This document shows, piece after piece, positions 29,679 to 32,376 of a DNA stretch of 32,376 bases. Below the pieces are notes generated by a model. That model had not been told where the DNA came from. It searched no databases and saw only the letters and a program-made list of their open reading frames with translations. The DNA is taken from the NCBI GenBank assembly GCA_018821715.1, contig JAHJLN010000170.1:1-32376 (forward strand), in the 5' to 3' direction. The position numbers and the translations under genes are program-made. The stretch comes from Pseudomonadota bacterium. Lineage in GTDB: Bacteria > Desulfobacterota > Desulfobacteria > Desulfobacterales > Desulfobacteraceae. The number at the start of each line of letters is the position of its first letter. Within the stretch, counting starts at the first letter, position 1.

Positions 29679-32155
29679 AATTCCCTCCAGTTTTCGGGAT
29701 GTTGAACAATAAATCCATCAAGCTCTTTTTTAATGTGTTCCCCTGCCCTGCCCACAAATGCCAGGGTGTAGGCATCAAGGTTAAAATTAATCAATCGTTT
29801 GCCCTGCCCTTTCTGGACGATGTAATAGTCGCGTTTGGGTATGGCTGTGCTGATGATGTTTAATTCGGCACTGTTGATGCCAAGGCCCGTATAGTGCTTT
29901 GCCGATGTCTCGTTTTTTGCCGAACTGTTGGGCAAAAACACCTTTGTAAAGCAGGACTCATCCAGGATATCCATGATACCGGAATGTGTGGCATCACTGA
30001 TTGACTGGGTGGCAAAAACAACGGAGCAGTTTCTTTTCCTTAAAACCTTGAGCCATTCCTTTAATTTTTCCCGGAAAGTGTCATTTCCAAGGGCAATCCA
30101 GCCTTCATCAAGGCTTAAAACCGTTGGTTCCCCATTGAGGCTGTTTTCTATCCTGTGAAAAACATATAAAAGGACCGGCAGCATATACCGTTCTTCAAGT
30201 TTCATAAGGTGTTCAAGCTCGAACACGGAAAAATCGGACAAGGATAAATTGTCTTCCTCGTTATCGAGCATTTCTCCCAAAACCCCGTCGTTTGTGTACG
30301 AATCGATGCACTTTCTGAGATCCTGGTTTTGAAGTAGAACCTTGAAGTCCGTCAGGCTTCTCATATCCGCATCTTTCAACAGCTTCATGGCTTCAATGAT
30401 GTCGCTGTTTTCCTGCGGTGTTATGTCCCGTTTCAGCTGCAACCGAACCAGCACGGCCACCCAATCCACCGCCCATTGAAAATCAGAGGCACAATCAATG
30501 TTTTTAAGAGGGCTGAACTGCAGTTGAGAGGATTTTCCGGCCAGGTCGTAATGATCCCGGTCAATGGCCCTGGTCAGCGTATAAAGACTGTAACCCTTGT
30601 CAAAGGCATAGACCCTGGCATTTTTAAACGCCCTGAACTGTGCCAGGATCAACCCGATAAGGGTTGATTTGCCGGCACCGGTTGGACCGAATATCAAAGT
30701 ATGCCCCACATCCCCCACATGCAGGTTGAACCGGAACGGGGTAATCCCTTCCGTGGAGGCATGCATGAGAGAGGGGGTATTTGGCGGGAATTCCGGGTGG
30801 GGGCAGTGTCGCAGCCCGGCCCAGATGCTTGTCGTGGGTAAAATATCCGCCAGGACTATTGTGGATATCGGCATTTGCCGCAGATTATGGGTGATGTTGC
30901 CCGGCAGGCTGCCCAGGAAGGCCTCGGTTGTGTTGATATCTTCCACGCATGAGGTAAAACCGGTTTCCGACAAGAGCCTTTGAACCAGTGTTGCATTTTC
31001 GAAAAGGGTTTCTCTGTCATTGCCCATCAACGTTACGGTACAGGTATGAAGACCGTAGGACACCAGGCCCGATTCTATTTCTGAATAGGCGAGCCCGGCC
31101 TCTTCCGTCATGGCCACGGCATCCTGGTTGATGGGCCCCTTTGCTGTATTATTGAACTGGTCCAGCATGCCCCTTGTTTTTTGCTGCCATTTTCTTTGCT
31201 GCTTCTTTGTGATTGAAACAGCCGTTTCCCTCGGCAGGAGGATAAACCGGTGTGAGAGCCTGTATTCACACGGCAGCTTGTCCAGGGCCGTTAAAATGGC
31301 CGGGATGCTTTCCATGGGGTAGCCGTTGACGGAGACACAGACAATGTTTTTGTTCCCAAGGACAGAAATCAGGCCCGGCTCAAAGCTTTCCACACCCAGG
31401 AGGGATGTAATGTGCATGGGCGTCGGCGGGATACTGATCCTGACATACTGGCCGGTCAGGCAGTAATTGATGTAATTCACCAGTTCATCATCATGAATGG
31501 CCTGGTTAAATTCGTTCTCCCTGAAAATAGATCTCATTTTATTGAGCCTCAGAACGCTTTTCAGGTTTTCTTCCAGGCCGTACAGTTTTTCTTTAAAAAT
31601 GTTTAGATTCCGGTTAAACGGGCTTTCCTCCTTATGCCCTTCCGGATTGTCATACATTAAATCCGTCACTTTTTTCTCTCTGACTGCCGGGGGAACATAG
31701 GTGATTAAAAAGGCATAGGTTGTTTCTGAATGGACCCCGCCTTCAAATAGTTTCCTTCTTATGCTGTCAATTTCCCTGGTAATCCGATCCGGGAAAAACC
31801 TTTTTTCGGGCGACGGATACTCGGTTGAAGGAGTCCGGATCGCATCCACATGAATGACAAAATTTTCACCAAGATTTTTGATTGTATCGTTCAATATTGC
31901 GCTTCGGCCTTCCATTTCGGACCGGGTAAACGCCTGGATATCATCCCCCTGGAAAAAGAATCCTGCGATCAGTGTTCCCTGGGTTGTCAGAAGAATGCCG
32001 TCATCAACCAGTGCCGTATAGTTCAACAGCTCTGAAAAGCTTTGATTCCTGTCTTTGATTTTAGGGGTGATGAACTCTTTTTCTTTAAAATTATAAAAGA
32101 AATTGACCAGTACGATTAAGGCAACCGCAACAAAAAATGTATAAAAAATTTCCAT
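29663..32155 (-). CDS. trbE: Conjugal transfer ATPase TrbE (VirB4)
   Basis: VirB4/TrbE is the largest ATPase of the secretion channel and drives pilus assembly. The 830-residue protein has one N-terminal membrane segment (~5-21), Walker A LIFGPTGAGKSTLIGL (~487-502), Walker B VLSLDEGWIALG (~679-690) and the downstream FATQSISDA motif (~714-722). Length and domain order agree with TrbE. It is the first transfer gene complete in the window. In Ti and RP4 order trbB, trbC and trbD precede it, so they may lie beyond 32376 or be absent. Confidence 0.96.
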   Translation of the reverse strand: MEIFYTFFVAVALIVLVNFFYNFKEKEFITPKIKDRNQSFSELLNYTALVDDGILLTTQGTLIAGFFFQGDDIQAFTRSEMEGRSAILNDTIKNLGENFVIHVDAIRTPSTEYPSPEKRFFPDRITREIDSIRRKLFEGGVHSETTYAFLITYVPPAVREKKVTDLMYDNPEGHKEESPFNRNLNIFKEKLYGLEENLKSVLRLNKMRSIFRENEFNQAIHDDELVNYINYCLTGQYVRISIPPTPMHITSLLGVESFEPGLISVLGNKNIVCVSVNGYPMESIPAILTALDKLPCEYRLSHRFILLPRETAVSITKKQQRKWQQKTRGMLDQFNNTAKGPINQDAVAMTEEAGLAYSEIESGLVSYGLHTCTVTLMGNDRETLFENATLVQRLLSETGFTSCVEDINTTEAFLGSLPGNITHNLRQMPISTIVLADILPTTSIWAGLRHCPHPEFPPNTPSLMHASTEGITPFRFNLHVGDVGHTLIFGPTGAGKSTLIGLILAQFRAFKNARVYAFDKGYSLYTLTRAIDRDHYDLAGKSSQLQFSPLKNIDCASDFQWAVDWVAVLVRLQLKRDITPQENSDIIEAMKLLKDADMRSLTDFKVLLQNQDLRKCIDSYTNDGVLGEMLDNEEDNLSLSDFSVFELEHLMKLEERYMLPVLLYVFHRIENSLNGEPTVLSLDEGWIALGNDTFREKLKEWLKVLRKRNCSVVFATQSISDATHSGIMDILDESCFTKVFLPNSSAKNETSAKHYTGLGINSAELNIISTAIPKRDYYIVQKGQGKRLINFNLDAYTLAFVGRAGEHIKKELDGFIVQHPENWRELWPKL

Positions 32156-32376
32156 TTTATAAAAACCTATGAATTGAAGGTTTGGCCAAATAAAACTTTC
32201 TGAATTTTATGTGCCTTAAATAGATCGTGACCATAATGGGGTTCTAAGCCCAAAACCGCTGAATTTCCTTTATTCTATATAAACAGATGGTTACAGCTTC
32301 GTTACTGATTATTGTCAGCCTGCTACCTTTTAATTTAATACCACATCAATCCCCCCAAAGTCGAACTTATGTTGAA
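32156..32376. other. Region upstream of trbE, no gene supported
   Basis: In Ti and RP4 order trbD and trbC would lie here. The minus strand has only a 25-codon frame (32157-32234) ending next to the trbE start, too short and too unlike TrbD to call. Frequent stops in all frames suggest a leader or decayed gene. The palindromic operator of sites A, B and C is not present here. The window ends before a promoter can be defined. Confidence 0.35.

Noticed and set aside
32157-32234. 25-codon minus-strand frame as a trbD candidate
   Set aside because: It is far shorter than TrbD and lacks its hydrophobic segments.
1-32376. CRISPR arrays and tRNA or rRNA genes
   Set aside because: No regularly spaced direct repeats and no tRNA-like cloverleaf or rRNA sequence were seen by eye.

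Overview
The window looks like part of the chromosome of a sulfate-reducing Desulfobacteraceae-type bacterium (Desulfobacterota). The basis is the style of the multi-PAS hybrid kinases, the IS21 proteins, the HU/IHF-like protein and the moderate, AT-leaning composition. This placement comes from recognising protein families by eye; no database search was possible.

Left part (1-11036), all on the plus strand. An Hsp70 relative whose first ~30 residues are not Hsp70-like is followed by a 323-residue protein (PH-like N-terminus, possible winged helix, Hsp20/alpha-crystallin-like C-terminus). Next come a four-PAS hybrid histidine kinase and a tandem ArsA/Get3-type ATPase. These four read like one chaperone operon; a gas-vesicle or membrane-protein-targeting context is possible but unproven. 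A gap of about 700 bases holds the N-terminal stump of an IS256-type transposase, then a second hybrid kinase (PAS-PAS-GAF-PAS-HK-REC).

Middle (11037-14403). A gene-poor stretch carries a candidate small RNA ending in a strong terminator and a 131-base nested palindrome. It is followed by an IS21-type insertion sequence (istA, istB and a truncated third ORF) that appears to have landed in the 3' end of a zinc-ribbon gene. A 9-base direct repeat brackets it.

Right part (14359-32376) is most simply read as an integrative conjugative element. It starts with a compact minus-strand cargo operon of six genes: a 91-aa protein, a zinc-ribbon protein, a repeat-rich zinc protein, a DUF72 protein, an exported ComEC-like metallo-beta-lactamase-fold protein and a small zinc ribbon. 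A plus-strand Com-like zinc finger and an HU/IHF-like gene follow. The rest is one long minus-strand transfer operon in the trb order of Agrobacterium Ti plasmids: trbE-trbJ-trbK-trbL-[ssb]-trbF-trbG-trbH-trbI-[unknown]-traG-traL-traF-traB. trbB, trbC, trbD, the relaxase and the integrase are not in the window and could lie to the right.

The observations most worth checking are three. First, a palindromic promoter/operator motif occurs three times, at the cargo operon, the HU gene and the candidate small RNA. Second, the adjacent proteins TrbJ and TrbK share a duplicated C-terminal tail. Third, the Hsp70 / PH-Hsp20 / tandem-Get3 chaperone cluster is an unusual grouping.
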